This document shows, piece after piece, positions 51,720 through 60,829 of a DNA stretch of 64,000 nucleotides. How positions within the stretch are numbered: position 1 is the first letter of the stretch; every line of letters starts with the position of its first letter. The stretch spans positions 124,677 through 188,676 of the forward strand of contig NZ_BMIK01000006.1 of NCBI RefSeq assembly GCF_014642075.1. The letters run 5' to 3'. The notes under the pieces were generated by a model. The model worked only from the letters and a program-made list of their open reading frames with translations. It ran no database searches and was not told the DNA's origin. The translations under genes were made by a program, and so were the position numbers. The stretch is from Parapedobacter defluvii (lineage in GTDB: Bacteria > Bacteroidota > Bacteroidia > Sphingobacteriales > Sphingobacteriaceae).

Positions 51720-51725
51720 CGTGCG

Positions 51726-51733
51726 CAAAGGTA
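51726..51733 (-). promoter_or_regulatory. -7 box directly before rnhA
   Basis: TACCTTTG on the minus strand ends six bases before the ATG at 51719, so the mRNA may be leaderless. No TTG at the -33 position. Confidence 0.5.
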
Positions 51734-51790
51734 AGGCATTCCGGGTTAAATCGTTGGGTAATTACACCGGAAATTGGTTATTTTGTCTAC

Positions 51791-52474
51791 ATGGAACACA
51801 TTGTGGTATTTACCGGGGCAGGTATATCGGCCGAAAGCGGGCTCAAAACTTTCCGTGGGACGGATGGACTGTGGGAAGGGTACCGGGTAGAAGAGGTAGC
51901 CACGCCGGAAGCCTGGGAGCGGAACCCGGAACTGGTACAACATTTTTATAACATTCGCAGAAAGGCGGTACGCGAAGCCCGACCGAACGCCGCACATCAG
52001 GCGTTGGCAAAACTGGAGGAAAAATACCGGGTGACCGTCGTCACGCAGAATATAGATGACCTTCACGAACGGGCAGGTTCGAGTACGGTGCTGCATCTCC
52101 ATGGGTTGATTACCAGGTCGCAATCCAGTGTGAATCCGGCGCTGACTTATCCCATTACCGGCGACGAAATCCGCATGGGTGAGTGTTGCGAACTGGGCAG
52201 CCAACTGCGCCCGCATGTCGTGTGGTTTGGCGAAGCCGTTCCCGCCATGGGAGAGGCGATCGGAGTATGCCACCAAGCAGACGTTTTTATTGTTGTCGGC
52301 ACGTCGCTGCAGGTCTATCCCGCTGCAGGCTTGTTGGATGAAGTACCAGACCGTGCGGTTAAATATTTTGTGGATCCGCAGGCTTCTCTGCTATCGCGGC
52401 AACCCGGGGTGATCTGTGTTGATGATAAGGCTGCGGCTGCCGTACCTCAACTCGTAGAGAGGCTGATGGCGTAG
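51791..52474 (+). CDS. cobB: Sir2-family NAD-dependent protein deacylase
   Basis: 227 residues. GAGISAESGLKTFRG and TQNIDDLHERAGS bind NAD; the catalytic His is in VLHLHG. The zinc module is reduced: the usual first CxxC is replaced by TRSQSS, and only CC remains in MGECCELG, as in many Bacteroidetes members. FYNIRRK has the Tyr and Arg of class III (succinyl/malonyl removing) sirtuins. It likely removes acyl groups from lysines in the cytoplasm. Single gene, divergent from rnhA with 71 bases between starts. Confidence 0.88.
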   Translation: MEHIVVFTGAGISAESGLKTFRGTDGLWEGYRVEEVATPEAWERNPELVQHFYNIRRKAVREARPNAAHQALAKLEEKYRVTVVTQNIDDLHERAGSSTVLHLHGLITRSQSSVNPALTYPITGDEIRMGECCELGSQLRPHVVWFGEAVPAMGEAIGVCHQADVFIVVGTSLQVYPAAGLLDEVPDRAVKYFVDPQASLLSRQPGVICVDDKAAAAVPQLVERLMA

Positions 52475-52490
52475 CAAAAGTGAGCCGCAA

Positions 52491-52739
52491 TTAATATTCA
52501 TGCCGTTTGTATGCGCCGATGAAGGACTGACGCATTTCATCAAAACGTTGGGATACCGACTTGGTAAAGTCGTCATCAATCAGCTGAAACACCCCGTTGA
52601 CCCCGTCGGTAATATCCGCTTCTGCGATCTTATAAACCTGTTCAAGTGTACCTTGTTCGAATTTCACGATGAATTTTTGGTTCATCGTGAAAATCGTTAT
52701 TTTAAAATCGGGGTGGGGGAGTTCTGCGACGGTCCTCAT
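52491..52739 (-). CDS. Small hypothetical protein coupled to glutamate dehydrogenase
   Basis: 82 residues, acidic, no export signal. HPDFKITIFTMNQKFIVKFEQ looks like two strands and ITDGVNGVFQLIDDDF with VSQRFDEMRQSFIGAY like helices. No family recognised. Its ATG overlaps the stop codon of gdhA by four bases (ATGA), so it is translated together with the enzyme; a regulatory or unrelated role is equally possible. Confidence 0.65.
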   Translation of the reverse strand: MRTVAELPHPDFKITIFTMNQKFIVKFEQGTLEQVYKIAEADITDGVNGVFQLIDDDFTKSVSQRFDEMRQSFIGAYKRHEY

Positions 52740-54067
52740 ACCAGTCCTTGTGCCCGCATTGCGGTAGCCACCTTGACAAAACCTCCGATGTTGGCACCTT
52801 TTAAGTAGTTAATCCGCCCGTTCTTATTCTTGCCGTAGTGCGAGCAGGTATCGTGGATGTCGTGCATGATTTTTTTGAGTTTGCTATCCACTTTTTCTGC
52901 CGGCCATTGCTGACCGATGCGGTTTTGAGACATTTCGAGTCCGGATACCGCAACGCCACCGGCGTTTGCCGCTTTACCGGGAGCAAATAATAGGTTGGCT
53001 TTCAGTATTTCTTTTACAGCCTCCTCGGTGCAGGGCATGTTCGCACCTTCCGCAATACAAAAGCAGCCATTTCCGATAAGCTGTTTTGCATCTTCTTCAT
53101 CCAGTTCGTTTTGAGTAGCGCAGGGGAGGGCTATATCACACGGAAACTGCCAGGGTTTCTTTCCCGCATGAAACTCCGAAGCATAACGTTTCGTATATTC
53201 CTGTAAGTTCCGCTTCAGCGAATTGACGTAATCCAATTTTTCGGCAGTGAAGCCGTTTTCGTCGTAAATTGTACCGGTACTATTGGATATGGTCACGACT
53301 TTAGCACCCAGAGAAGTTGCTTTTAAGGCTGCATAATAAGCAACGTTTCCTGCACCTGATACGGCAACCGTTTTGCCTTTCAGGGAATCCTCAACTTCAT
53401 ACAGCATGCGCTCTACAAAATAAAGCAATCCGAAACCGGTAGCTTCCGGGCGGATGAAACTGCCTGCCCAGGTTGGGCCTTTGCCGGTAAGTACGCCGGT
53501 AAAATTATTCTGCAGGCGTTTGTATTGACCAAATAAATACCCGATTTCACGTTCTCCCACACCGATATCACCTGCGGGAACATCGGTTTCGGAACCGATA
53601 TGCCGGTATAACTCGGTCATGAAGCTTTGGCAAAAGCGCATGATTTCATTGTCCGATTTGCCCTTGGGATCAAAATCTGCACCGCCTTTGCCACTGCCAA
53701 GCGGCAGGCCGGTCAGGCTGTTTTTAAAAGTTTGTTCGAACGCGAGGAATTTTAAAATACTGAGATTCACCGTTGGTGAAAAGCGTAGGCCGCCTTTATA
53801 AGGCCCCAGTGAGCTATTCATTTGTACCCGGTAACCACGGTTAACCTGTATGTTGTTTTGGTCGTCCTGCCAAACTACCCGGAAAGAAATAGTCCGTTCC
53901 GGTTCCACCATCCGTTCAAGCAATTTCCGGTCGATGAACTCAGGCGCATTTTTTTCAATATACGGAATAACATCTTCAGCAATTTCCCTGACTGCTTGCA
54001 AAAACTCAGGTTGATGTGGATTTCGTGTGGCAACGTCTTCGATGAACGAATGTAAATAACTTGGCAT
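52736..54067 (-). CDS. gdhA: NADP-type glutamate dehydrogenase
   Basis: 443 residues, the normal length for hexameric bacterial enzymes. YKGGLRFSP and GSGKGGADFDPKGKSD carry the substrate Lys residues; DVPAGDIGVG has the catalytic Asp; VAVSGAGNVAYYAALKA is the dinucleotide-binding motif; and GANMPCTEEAV and APGKAANAGGVAVSGLEMSQ complete the fold. It assimilates ammonia with 2-oxoglutarate. A small gene is coupled downstream. A terminator lies upstream at 54241-54266 separating it from the cys operon. Confidence 0.95.
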   Translation of the reverse strand: MPSYLHSFIEDVATRNPHQPEFLQAVREIAEDVIPYIEKNAPEFIDRKLLERMVEPERTISFRVVWQDDQNNIQVNRGYRVQMNSSLGPYKGGLRFSPTVNLSILKFLAFEQTFKNSLTGLPLGSGKGGADFDPKGKSDNEIMRFCQSFMTELYRHIGSETDVPAGDIGVGEREIGYLFGQYKRLQNNFTGVLTGKGPTWAGSFIRPEATGFGLLYFVERMLYEVEDSLKGKTVAVSGAGNVAYYAALKATSLGAKVVTISNSTGTIYDENGFTAEKLDYVNSLKRNLQEYTKRYASEFHAGKKPWQFPCDIALPCATQNELDEEDAKQLIGNGCFCIAEGANMPCTEEAVKEILKANLLFAPGKAANAGGVAVSGLEMSQNRIGQQWPAEKVDSKLKKIMHDIHDTCSHYGKNKNGRINYLKGANIGGFVKVATAMRAQGLV

Positions 54068-54240
54068 CGTTTAAAAATTTAATATAAGTTTCGCAGCAAA
54101 TTTATAATTTTTTTAAGAGAAATAAGATTTTATTATCTTATTATCAAAGAAAAGTGACATTAGGTGTTACATAGCTATTTACAGCACATATTTTAGACTA
54201 TAATTGACGTTATGTTAAATAATAATTCAGTAAACAAATA

Positions 54241-54266
54241 AAGGGAACCCCATTCCGTTCCCTTTT
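54241..54266. terminator. Terminator between cys operon and gdhA
   Basis: Stem AAGGGAAC (54241-54248) with GTTCCCTT (54257-54264), eight-base loop. Both strands show T-rich tails (TTTTTC on plus, TTTATTT on minus). It most likely ends the cys transcript coming from the right. Confidence 0.75.
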
Positions 54267-54300
54267 TCATTCGTTTGCTGGTAACTTACTAATCATGCAA

Positions 54301-55551
54301 TTAGTCGACGGGCTCTGTGATCATTAGCGCCGCCACAGTCAGGTTATTCCGCAGATCAATGAGAATTGCGCCACCGTTTGCTTTGTTCGACACGTAGCTG
54401 TCAAATGCCAGCGGATCTGCCGATTTGAATTGGATTTTACCGATGTCGTTCAAATCAAGCTCTGCAGCGGCCGACTGCTGTAATGTTTCAACGTTGACCC
54501 GGTAAATTACGTCCTGTATTTTTACCTTGGCTGTTTTTCCGTGCTGCTGCAGCAAATAAAACTGATTGAGATCCAGCGGCCGGGTATCCATCCAGCAGAT
54601 TTCCGCTTCAAAGCGCTGTGAAACAGCGGGCTGCTCATCTTGTTTTACCAGCATATCTCCCCTGCTGATATCGATGTCATCAGCCAGGTGGATGACAACA
54701 GAAGCACCCTCGGGTGCGGTATTTAAATCGTTGTTAGCCAATTCAATACGGCTAACTATGCTGCTGAATCCGGATGGCAATGCGACCACCCGGTCCCCCA
54801 CTTCAAACGTACCTCCCACTACCCGTCCCGCATAGCCGCGGTAATCGTGTAATGCCTGTGTCTGTGGCCGGATGACCCATTGTACCGGAAAACGGGCCTG
54901 CTTGTTATCCGAGGCATGATCTATTTGTACGGTTTCAAGGAAGTCCAGCAAAGGTCTGCCCTGGTACCAGGGGATATTTATAGACGTTGTAACGATGTTA
55001 TCGCCCTTCAACGCGCTCACAGGGATATAATCGATCTGTTTGATGCGTAGACTTTGTGCAAGCCGCTCGTAATCTGTTTTGATTTTGTCGAATACCGCCT
55101 GGTCGTAGTCTACCATATCCATTTTATTCACACACACGAGGACATTCGGGATCCCCAGTAACGACACAATAAACGAATGCCTCCGTGTTTGTTCCACCAC
55201 ACCTTTGCGTGCATCGATCAGGATGATGGCCAAATCAGAATTGGACGCTCCGGTTACCATGTTCCGGGTATATTGAATATGCCCGGGTGCATCTGCGATA
55301 ATGAATTTACGCTTTTCCGTTTGGAAATATTTGTATGCCACATCAATGGTAATTCCCTGTTCGCGTTCCGCCTTTAGTCCATCGGTCAATATGGCTAAAT
55401 CCAGTGTGCCGTCGTTGTTTTTCCGGTTGGCTCGTTGTATGGCCTCCAATTGATCGTCAAGCACCGAGTTTGTATCATACAGCAATCGCCCGATCAGTGT
55501 GCTCTTTCCGTCGTCCACACTTCCTGCTGTAATAAATTTTAATAGATCCAT
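54301..55551 (-). CDS. cysN: Sulfate adenylyltransferase subunit 1 (GTPase)
   Basis: 416 residues. Translation-factor-like GTPase: SVDDGKSTLIGRLLYD (P-loop), GITIDVAYKYF (switch I), DAPGHIQYTRNMVTG (switch II) and NKMDMVDYD (guanine). Beta-barrel domains 2 and 3 fill the rest (VQWVIRPQTQALHDYRG onwards). There is no CysC (APS kinase) domain. It drives sulfate activation to APS together with CysD. Last gene of the operon, followed by a terminator. Confidence 0.95.
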   Translation of the reverse strand: MDLLKFITAGSVDDGKSTLIGRLLYDTNSVLDDQLEAIQRANRKNNDGTLDLAILTDGLKAEREQGITIDVAYKYFQTEKRKFIIADAPGHIQYTRNMVTGASNSDLAIILIDARKGVVEQTRRHSFIVSLLGIPNVLVCVNKMDMVDYDQAVFDKIKTDYERLAQSLRIKQIDYIPVSALKGDNIVTTSINIPWYQGRPLLDFLETVQIDHASDNKQARFPVQWVIRPQTQALHDYRGYAGRVVGGTFEVGDRVVALPSGFSSIVSRIELANNDLNTAPEGASVVIHLADDIDISRGDMLVKQDEQPAVSQRFEAEICWMDTRPLDLNQFYLLQQHGKTAKVKIQDVIYRVNVETLQQSAAAELDLNDIGKIQFKSADPLAFDSYVSNKANGGAILIDLRNNLTVAALMITEPVD

Positions 55552-55591
55552 GTTTGGATTGTTTTCTTCTTACTTTCTACTTTTTACTTTC

Positions 55592-56482
55592 TCAAAAATA
55601 TCCGCCTTTTTTACGGTCCTCCATTGCAGCTTCCGACACCTTGTCGTCCATTCTGGCTCCGCGTTCACTTATTTTCGACAACCGGATTTCTTCGATGATG
55701 TCATCGATGTGGTAGGCCTCGGAGGGTACTGCAGCAGTACAGGTCATATCCCCTACCGTCCGGAACCGTACTTTCCGGTATTCGATTACATCTTCGTGAT
55801 CTAGGTTCAGAAATTCGGTAGCTGCCATTAATTGTCCGTTGCGGGTGATGACATCGCGCTCATGGGAAAAATAAATGGAGGGCAACTTAATATTTTCTCT
55901 CCGGATGTAATTCCATACGTCCAGCTCCGTCCAGTTGCTGATGGGAAACACCCGTACGTTTTCTCCTTTATGGATACGTCCGTTGTAGATGTTCCATAGC
56001 TCCGGGCGTTGCCTTTTGGGATCCCATTGTCCAAACTCATCGCGCACCGAAAAAATGCGCTCCTTGGCCCGTGCTTTTTCCTCATCCCGTCTGGCACCAC
56101 CGATGCAGGCGTCAAAACCATGCTTCGCAATGGTATCAAGAAGTGTAACGGTCTGAAGTGGGTTCCGGCTGGCGTTCTTGCCTTTCTGCTCAACCACTTT
56201 TCCGGTATCAATGCTTTCCTGTACGTAACCAACGATTAGTTCTTCCCCCAACCTAGCTACTAGTTCATCACGGAATTCAATGGTTTCGGGAAAATTATGA
56301 CCGGTATCTATATGCACCAGTGGGAATGGGAATTTGCCGGGGCGAAATGCTTTTTCTGCTAAATGAACCAATGTTATGGAGTCCTTTCCTCCGGAAAATA
56401 GCAAAGCCGGTTTTTCAAATTGACCTGCCACCTCACGCAGGATATAGATCGCCTCCGCCTCTAAATGGTCTAAATAATCCAT
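55592..56482 (-). CDS. cysD: Sulfate adenylyltransferase subunit 2
   Basis: 296 residues from the ATG at 56482, which aligns with the usual CysD start; a frame from 56554 adds 24 residues with no resemblance and runs through A-rich leader-like sequence. ALLFSGGKDSITLVHLAEKAF is the PP-loop (ATP pyrophosphatase), HIDTGHNFPETIEFRDEL binds sulfate/ATP, and ACIGGARRDEEKARAKERIFS the second PP motif. With CysN it forms APS from sulfate and ATP. The cysN gene follows after 40 bases. Confidence 0.94.
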   Translation of the reverse strand: MDYLDHLEAEAIYILREVAGQFEKPALLFSGGKDSITLVHLAEKAFRPGKFPFPLVHIDTGHNFPETIEFRDELVARLGEELIVGYVQESIDTGKVVEQKGKNASRNPLQTVTLLDTIAKHGFDACIGGARRDEEKARAKERIFSVRDEFGQWDPKRQRPELWNIYNGRIHKGENVRVFPISNWTELDVWNYIRRENIKLPSIYFSHERDVITRNGQLMAATEFLNLDHEDVIEYRKVRFRTVGDMTCTAAVPSEAYHIDDIIEEIRLSKISERGARMDDKVSEAAMEDRKKGGYF

Positions 56483-56563
56483 ATTTGTTGTTTGTTGTAT
56501 TTTTTCAGTTATCTGCTTTCGGCTATCGGCCTTTAGCGAGATACCTTCGTTCATTCGTAACGC

Positions 56564-57274
56564 TCAATGTGTTTCGGTAGCGTGCAATCCGCATTCTTTT
56601 TTACTGGTATCCTCCCACCACCAGCGGCCTGCCCGGAAGTCCTCCCCTTCCCTGACGGCACGTGTACAGGGAGCACATCCGATGCTGGGAAATCCTTTGT
56701 CATGCAGCGGGTTATAGGGAATATGGTGCGCCTTCGTGAAGCTCCAAACTTCATCCAACGACCAATCGTAGATCGGATGGAACTTGAGCAACTGGTTGTT
56801 GTTGTCCCATTCAATCTGGGACATACCCTGCCTGTTGTCCGACTGTTCAGCGCGGATGCCGGTAATCCAGCATTCTGCTCCTTCCAAAGCCCGTTGCAGG
56901 GGTTCAATTTTGCGGATACGGCAGCACTCTTTCCTGTTTTCGACCGACTCGTAGAAACTTGACGGCCCCTTTTGGCTGATCAGTTGCTGCACGGCATGGG
57001 TATCCGGGAAATACGCTTCGATGTCTTTTTTATAGATCTCCAGCGTACGGTTCCAAACGTAGTACGTTTCCGGAAATAACCGCCCCGTTTCCAGTGTAAA
57101 GACCCTGATGGGTAAATTGTTGCTAAAGATAAAATGTGTAATGATTTGATCTTCAATACCAAAACTGGTTGAAAATACGATCTTTCCCGGAAACCTATCG
57201 GCCAAAGCTGTTAATGCCTGCACCGTATCCTTTCCGTATACCAATTCGCTTATTTCTTCTGTCAAAACGTTCAT
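56564..57274 (-). CDS. cysH: Adenylyl-sulfate (APS) reductase
   Basis: 236 residues. KIVFSTSFGIEDQIITHFIF is the PP-loop fold; RVFTLETGRLFPETY binds the nucleotide; and KECGLH near the C-terminus carries the catalytic Cys. Two more Cys pairs are present: ECCRIRKIEPL and GCAPCTRAV, which together bind a 4Fe-4S cluster. They are absent in PAPS reductase of E. coli and mark APS reductases. This fits the lack of an APS kinase in this operon. It reduces APS to sulfite with thioredoxin. The stop codon of the previous gene overlaps its start by four bases. Confidence 0.93.
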   Translation of the reverse strand: MNVLTEEISELVYGKDTVQALTALADRFPGKIVFSTSFGIEDQIITHFIFSNNLPIRVFTLETGRLFPETYYVWNRTLEIYKKDIEAYFPDTHAVQQLISQKGPSSFYESVENRKECCRIRKIEPLQRALEGAECWITGIRAEQSDNRQGMSQIEWDNNNQLLKFHPIYDWSLDEVWSFTKAHHIPYNPLHDKGFPSIGCAPCTRAVREGEDFRAGRWWWEDTSKKECGLHATETH

Positions 57275-57870
57275 ATTCCCTCCTTTGACGCCAGCAGCGA
57301 AGCAGTATGTGCATTCAATGCCTTTACCTTGTCATTGAAATCCCCCTTTAGTAAATCCCGCAGCTGACTCATATATGTCAGTGTCTCATCAATTTCGTCC
57401 GGCAACGCGTCATTCAATAATTCTTTGATTCTTTTTGCAATGGTCGGTGATTTGCCGTTGGTCGAAATTCCCAGTTTCAGATTTCCTTTCTTTACGACCG
57501 AGCCCAGGTAAAAATCACACAAATCCGGTTTATCTGCCACGTTGATTAACAAATGTCGTTTACGGCATTCATTCCGGATATGTGCATTCAATTGAGGATT
57601 ATTGGATGCCACCACGACCAGGTCCACCCCGTCGAGATCCGCTTCTTCGAATGCGCGCTCGCGCAATCGCACAGCGGGGTAGTCAGCAACATAGCTGCGC
57701 ACATCTGTACTGATTTCGCGTGCCACAAGCGTTACCGTTGCTTCCGGGCTGTTACCCAGCAATGCCGTCAGTTTCTCCAATCCCACGTTTCCTCCACCCA
57801 CGAGCAGGACATGCAGTTTATTCAACTGCAGGAACACAGGAAACAACGGATTGCCTGTAACTTCTTTCAT
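57271..57870 (-). CDS. Precorrin-2 dehydrogenase/sirohydrochlorin ferrochelatase (Met8-like)
   Basis: 199 residues, corresponding to the N-terminal CysG half. FLQLNKLHVLLVGGGNVGLEKLTALL is the NAD-binding strand with GGGNVG; ASNNPQLNAHIRNECRKRHLLINVADKPDLCDF holds the catalytic Asp and the Asn near the NAD; STNGKSPTIAKRIKELL the second half. It oxidises precorrin-2 and inserts iron to make sirohaem. Coupled on both sides by ATGA overlaps to cobA and cysH. Confidence 0.92.
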   Translation of the reverse strand: MKEVTGNPLFPVFLQLNKLHVLLVGGGNVGLEKLTALLGNSPEATVTLVAREISTDVRSYVADYPAVRLRERAFEEADLDGVDLVVVASNNPQLNAHIRNECRKRHLLINVADKPDLCDFYLGSVVKKGNLKLGISTNGKSPTIAKRIKELLNDALPDEIDETLTYMSQLRDLLKGDFNDKVKALNAHTASLLASKEGI

Positions 57871-58625
57871 ACCGCTATCGCATTGGCTTGTTCCAGCCCG
57901 AATTGTTTATGTTTGGCTACGACCTCGCCGATCACAATGACCGCAGGTGCGCCTATTCCCTGATCTTTTACGTGCGCAACAATGGTATCTATCGTGCCTA
58001 ATACGATCTTTTCGTCAGGCATAGAGCCATTTTGGATCACGGCAATCGGAAGGTTTCCTTTTCCCTCGTTCCGGAAAACCGTAACGATCTCCGTGAGCTT
58101 ATTCAGTCCCATGAGGATGACAACCGTGGCTCCGGTCTTGGCGGCAGCATGGATATCCTGCGAAATTACGCCGGCCGTGGTTGCACCGGTAATCACCCAG
58201 AAACTCTCACTTATGCCGCGGTAGGTTAACGGTATTCCCTGTAATCCCGCAAGTGCGACAGCGCTGCTTATACCGGGTACCACAGCGGTGGGGATACCGC
58301 ATAGCGCGGCGTGATCCAATTCTTCACCGCCTCTTCCGAATACAAACGGATCGCCGCCTTTCAACCGTACCACATGGCCATTCGAACGGGCATAGGCCAC
58401 CATCATTTCATTGATCTGTTGCTGGCTATATGCGTGCTGGTTTGCGCGTTTGCCCACGAAAACCCGCAGTGCCTCTTTCGGTACATATTCCAGCAGCTCT
58501 TCGTTGACCAACGCGTCGTAAAGCACCACATCGGCTGTTGACAATGCTTTCAATCCCTTGAGGCTGATCAAATCAGTATCCCCCGGCCCCGCTCCTACTA
58601 ACGTTATTTTGGGATAAGCGTTCAT
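57867..58625 (-). CDS. cobA: Uroporphyrinogen-III C-methyltransferase
   Basis: 252 residues from the ATG at 58625, the fitting start; a frame from 58649 adds eight residues. GAGPGDTDLISLKGLKALSTADVVLYDALV and RLKGGDPFVFGRGGEE are the two SAM-binding signatures of the cobA/cysG C-terminal family; PGISSAVALAGLQGIPLTYRG the substrate region; ILMGLNKL closes it. It converts uroporphyrinogen III to precorrin-2 for sirohaem. Second gene of the cys operon. Confidence 0.94.
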   Translation of the reverse strand: MNAYPKITLVGAGPGDTDLISLKGLKALSTADVVLYDALVNEELLEYVPKEALRVFVGKRANQHAYSQQQINEMMVAYARSNGHVVRLKGGDPFVFGRGGEELDHAALCGIPTAVVPGISSAVALAGLQGIPLTYRGISESFWVITGATTAGVISQDIHAAAKTGATVVILMGLNKLTEIVTVFRNEGKGNLPIAVIQNGSMPDEKIVLGTIDTIVAHVKDQGIGAPAVIVIGEVVAKHKQFGLEQANAIAV

Positions 58626-58663
58626 TTTCTTAACTTGTTGTTCATGCATTTAACCTGCCGTTA

Positions 58664-60772
58664 TTAACCATTTACCTCGGCGGTAACCGATCGTTTCGCA
58701 GCGACTGTTTGATAGAAATCGATTACGCCGGCAAGGTATTGACGGGCAAATGCCTCCGAAGGCTCGTGCTTGTTGATTTCCAGCACCCGGTCTTCAAAAC
58801 CGCCGGATACCAGGAACTCACCCGATTCCACGAAATTCTTATCAAAATCCCTGATAATTGCAATCTGGGTACTGCTGTGGATGCCTTTGTCAAGCAACAA
58901 GGCTTTTGCGGTACTTATGTATACGGCATAGGCATGATAGATCGCATCGGCATAAGCGCCTGCACTGTAGCTCTCGTTTGCCCAGCCCAGTTTTTCTTCC
59001 GCCTCGAATAGTAACACCGCAACGAGGTCGATGACCACACCGGCACACTCGCCCACACCGATCGCCTGCTGGTAGGTTTCCTGGTGTCCCCAATCGACAA
59101 ACTCATCCTCAATCAGCGTGGTAAGGTCTGCCAGCGGTTTCAGCATGCGGTAAAAATAATCTTTGGTTTGCCGGTCGTAGTAATCATGAAAGCGCTCTTC
59201 CGGATTGGAATTAGCCAGGTAATCGTCCAGCAGCAAACGTACGGCACTGACTACGCGCTTAGACGGAACTTTGATCACACGTTCAGCCACGCGTCCCAGT
59301 CCGTCGCCCAACACACCGCCTCCCAGCATAATCTGGGCGGCAGGAACCACCCTGCCATCGGCTTTCAGCGAGCTACCGTGTATCCCGATGTTTGCGATCC
59401 CATGCTGTCCGCATGAATTCATGCACCCGCTGATTTTGATTTTAATTTCCCGGTCAAAAACCAGTTCCTCATATTCATCGTATATTAACGATTCGAGCAC
59501 CCTGGCCATTTCGGTACTGTTGGAAATACCGAGGTTACATGTATCCGTACCCGGGCAGGTGGTCACATCGGCTACGCTGTCAAAACCGGGTTTGGCGAAA
59601 CCGATCTTTTCCAGCACATTGTATATATGCGGAAGGGATTCTTCCCGTGCAAATTTCAGCAGCAGTCCCTGATTTTGTGTAATCCGTACTTCATCGGCCA
59701 CATGCCCGCGTATACCTGCTATCAATACCCGTGCATCCTTGGTCGGCATGTCACCGGTTGGCACCTTCACATAGACGGCATAATACCCCGTCTGTTTTTG
59801 TTCCCATGTATTGGTCTTTTTCCAGACCTCATACGCGATCGGATTCGACACAGGCTCCTCCTCGATCGGGCGTAATTCCGGTGGTTCAGGTTGGGGCACC
59901 GCATCTCGGTCGATCTTGAATGTCTTTACTTTGCTTGCTATCTGCTCTTCAGCAATCAGCCGTTTTACTTCATCCAGCCCAAGCTTTTGGATCAGATATT
60001 TAAAACGGGCTTTGTTTCTGTTGTTCCGTTCGCCATACCGGTCAAATACCCGGAGTACACTTTCCGAATAGGGAATCAACTGGTCTTCGGGAAGGAACTC
60101 ATGCACCAGGTGCCCGGCCATCGGCTGCGCCCCGAGCCCACCGCCCAGGATCACCCGGAATCCGCGTTCTTCGACGTTATTCACCGTCCGGACTTTTGGA
60201 ATAAAACCCAGGTCCTGCCCAAAAGCAAAAGCCGTATCCCGTGTGCTGGATGAAAAGCCGAATTTAAACTTCCGGCCGAGTTCCTGGCAAATCGGATTGC
60301 GCAGGAAATAGGAAAATGTCGCGTGTGCATAGGGCGACACATCAAACGGTTCCTCGGGATCAATACCCGCCTGGGGAGATGCCGTCACATTACGCACGGT
60401 GTTGCCGCAGGCCTCGCGGATGGTGATATCATCCTGGGCCAATTTCGCCCAGAGTTCGGGTGTACGGTCCAAACTCACAAAGTGAATCTGTATGTCCTGC
60501 CGGGTGGTAAAATGCAAATTCCGGATGGCATACTCATCGGATATATCCGCAATGCGCAGCAGTTGCTTGAACGTTGCTTTGCCGAAAGGTAGCTTAATCC
60601 GTACCATCTGTACGCCGGGTTGCCGTTGACCATAAATTCCCCGGGCCAGACGTAGGCTCTTGAATTTATCTTCAACCATGGATCCTTCCCGATACGCTCT
60701 GATTTTGCGTTCGAGCTCGATGATTTCCTTTTCAACAACCGGATTTTCCAGTTCGGTTCGAAAGCTCTGCAT
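58664..60772 (-). CDS. sir: Sulfite reductase (ferredoxin type) with C-terminal HEPN-like domain
   Basis: 702 residues, longer than the usual about 560. Residues about 1-560 are the duplicated sulfite/nitrite reductase fold: PGVQMVRIKLPFGKATFKQL, NLHFTTRQDIQIHF, TVRNVTASPQAGIDPEEPFDVSPYA, and the cluster/sirohaem ligands CPGTDTCNLGISN plus CMNSCGQHGIANIGIHGS. Residues about 580-695 (EAEEKLGWANESYSAGAYADAIYHAYAVYISTAKALLL) look like a HEPN all-helical domain, typical of Bacteroidetes versions, role unknown. No flavoprotein subunit is present, so ferredoxin is the likely donor. First gene of the operon behind a Cys leader peptide and attenuator. Confidence 0.92.
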   Translation of the reverse strand: MQSFRTELENPVVEKEIIELERKIRAYREGSMVEDKFKSLRLARGIYGQRQPGVQMVRIKLPFGKATFKQLLRIADISDEYAIRNLHFTTRQDIQIHFVSLDRTPELWAKLAQDDITIREACGNTVRNVTASPQAGIDPEEPFDVSPYAHATFSYFLRNPICQELGRKFKFGFSSSTRDTAFAFGQDLGFIPKVRTVNNVEERGFRVILGGGLGAQPMAGHLVHEFLPEDQLIPYSESVLRVFDRYGERNNRNKARFKYLIQKLGLDEVKRLIAEEQIASKVKTFKIDRDAVPQPEPPELRPIEEEPVSNPIAYEVWKKTNTWEQKQTGYYAVYVKVPTGDMPTKDARVLIAGIRGHVADEVRITQNQGLLLKFAREESLPHIYNVLEKIGFAKPGFDSVADVTTCPGTDTCNLGISNSTEMARVLESLIYDEYEELVFDREIKIKISGCMNSCGQHGIANIGIHGSSLKADGRVVPAAQIMLGGGVLGDGLGRVAERVIKVPSKRVVSAVRLLLDDYLANSNPEERFHDYYDRQTKDYFYRMLKPLADLTTLIEDEFVDWGHQETYQQAIGVGECAGVVIDLVAVLLFEAEEKLGWANESYSAGAYADAIYHAYAVYISTAKALLLDKGIHSSTQIAIIRDFDKNFVESGEFLVSGGFEDRVLEINKHEPSEAFARQYLAGVIDFYQTVAAKRSVTAEVNG

Positions 60773-60796
60773 GAATGTTGTTTAGTTATATTTTAT

Positions 60797-60829
60797 AAAT
60801 AATAAAACCTCCCTAATTGTTAGCGGAGG
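60797..60829 (-). terminator. Attenuator terminator of the sulfate-assimilation operon
   Basis: Minus strand: CCTCC, bulged G, CTAA, loop CAA, TTAG, GGAGG, then TTTTATTATTT. The nine-base-pair stem and T-rich tail lie 24 bases before the sulfite reductase start, so it would stop transcription before the first structural gene. Confidence 0.8.
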
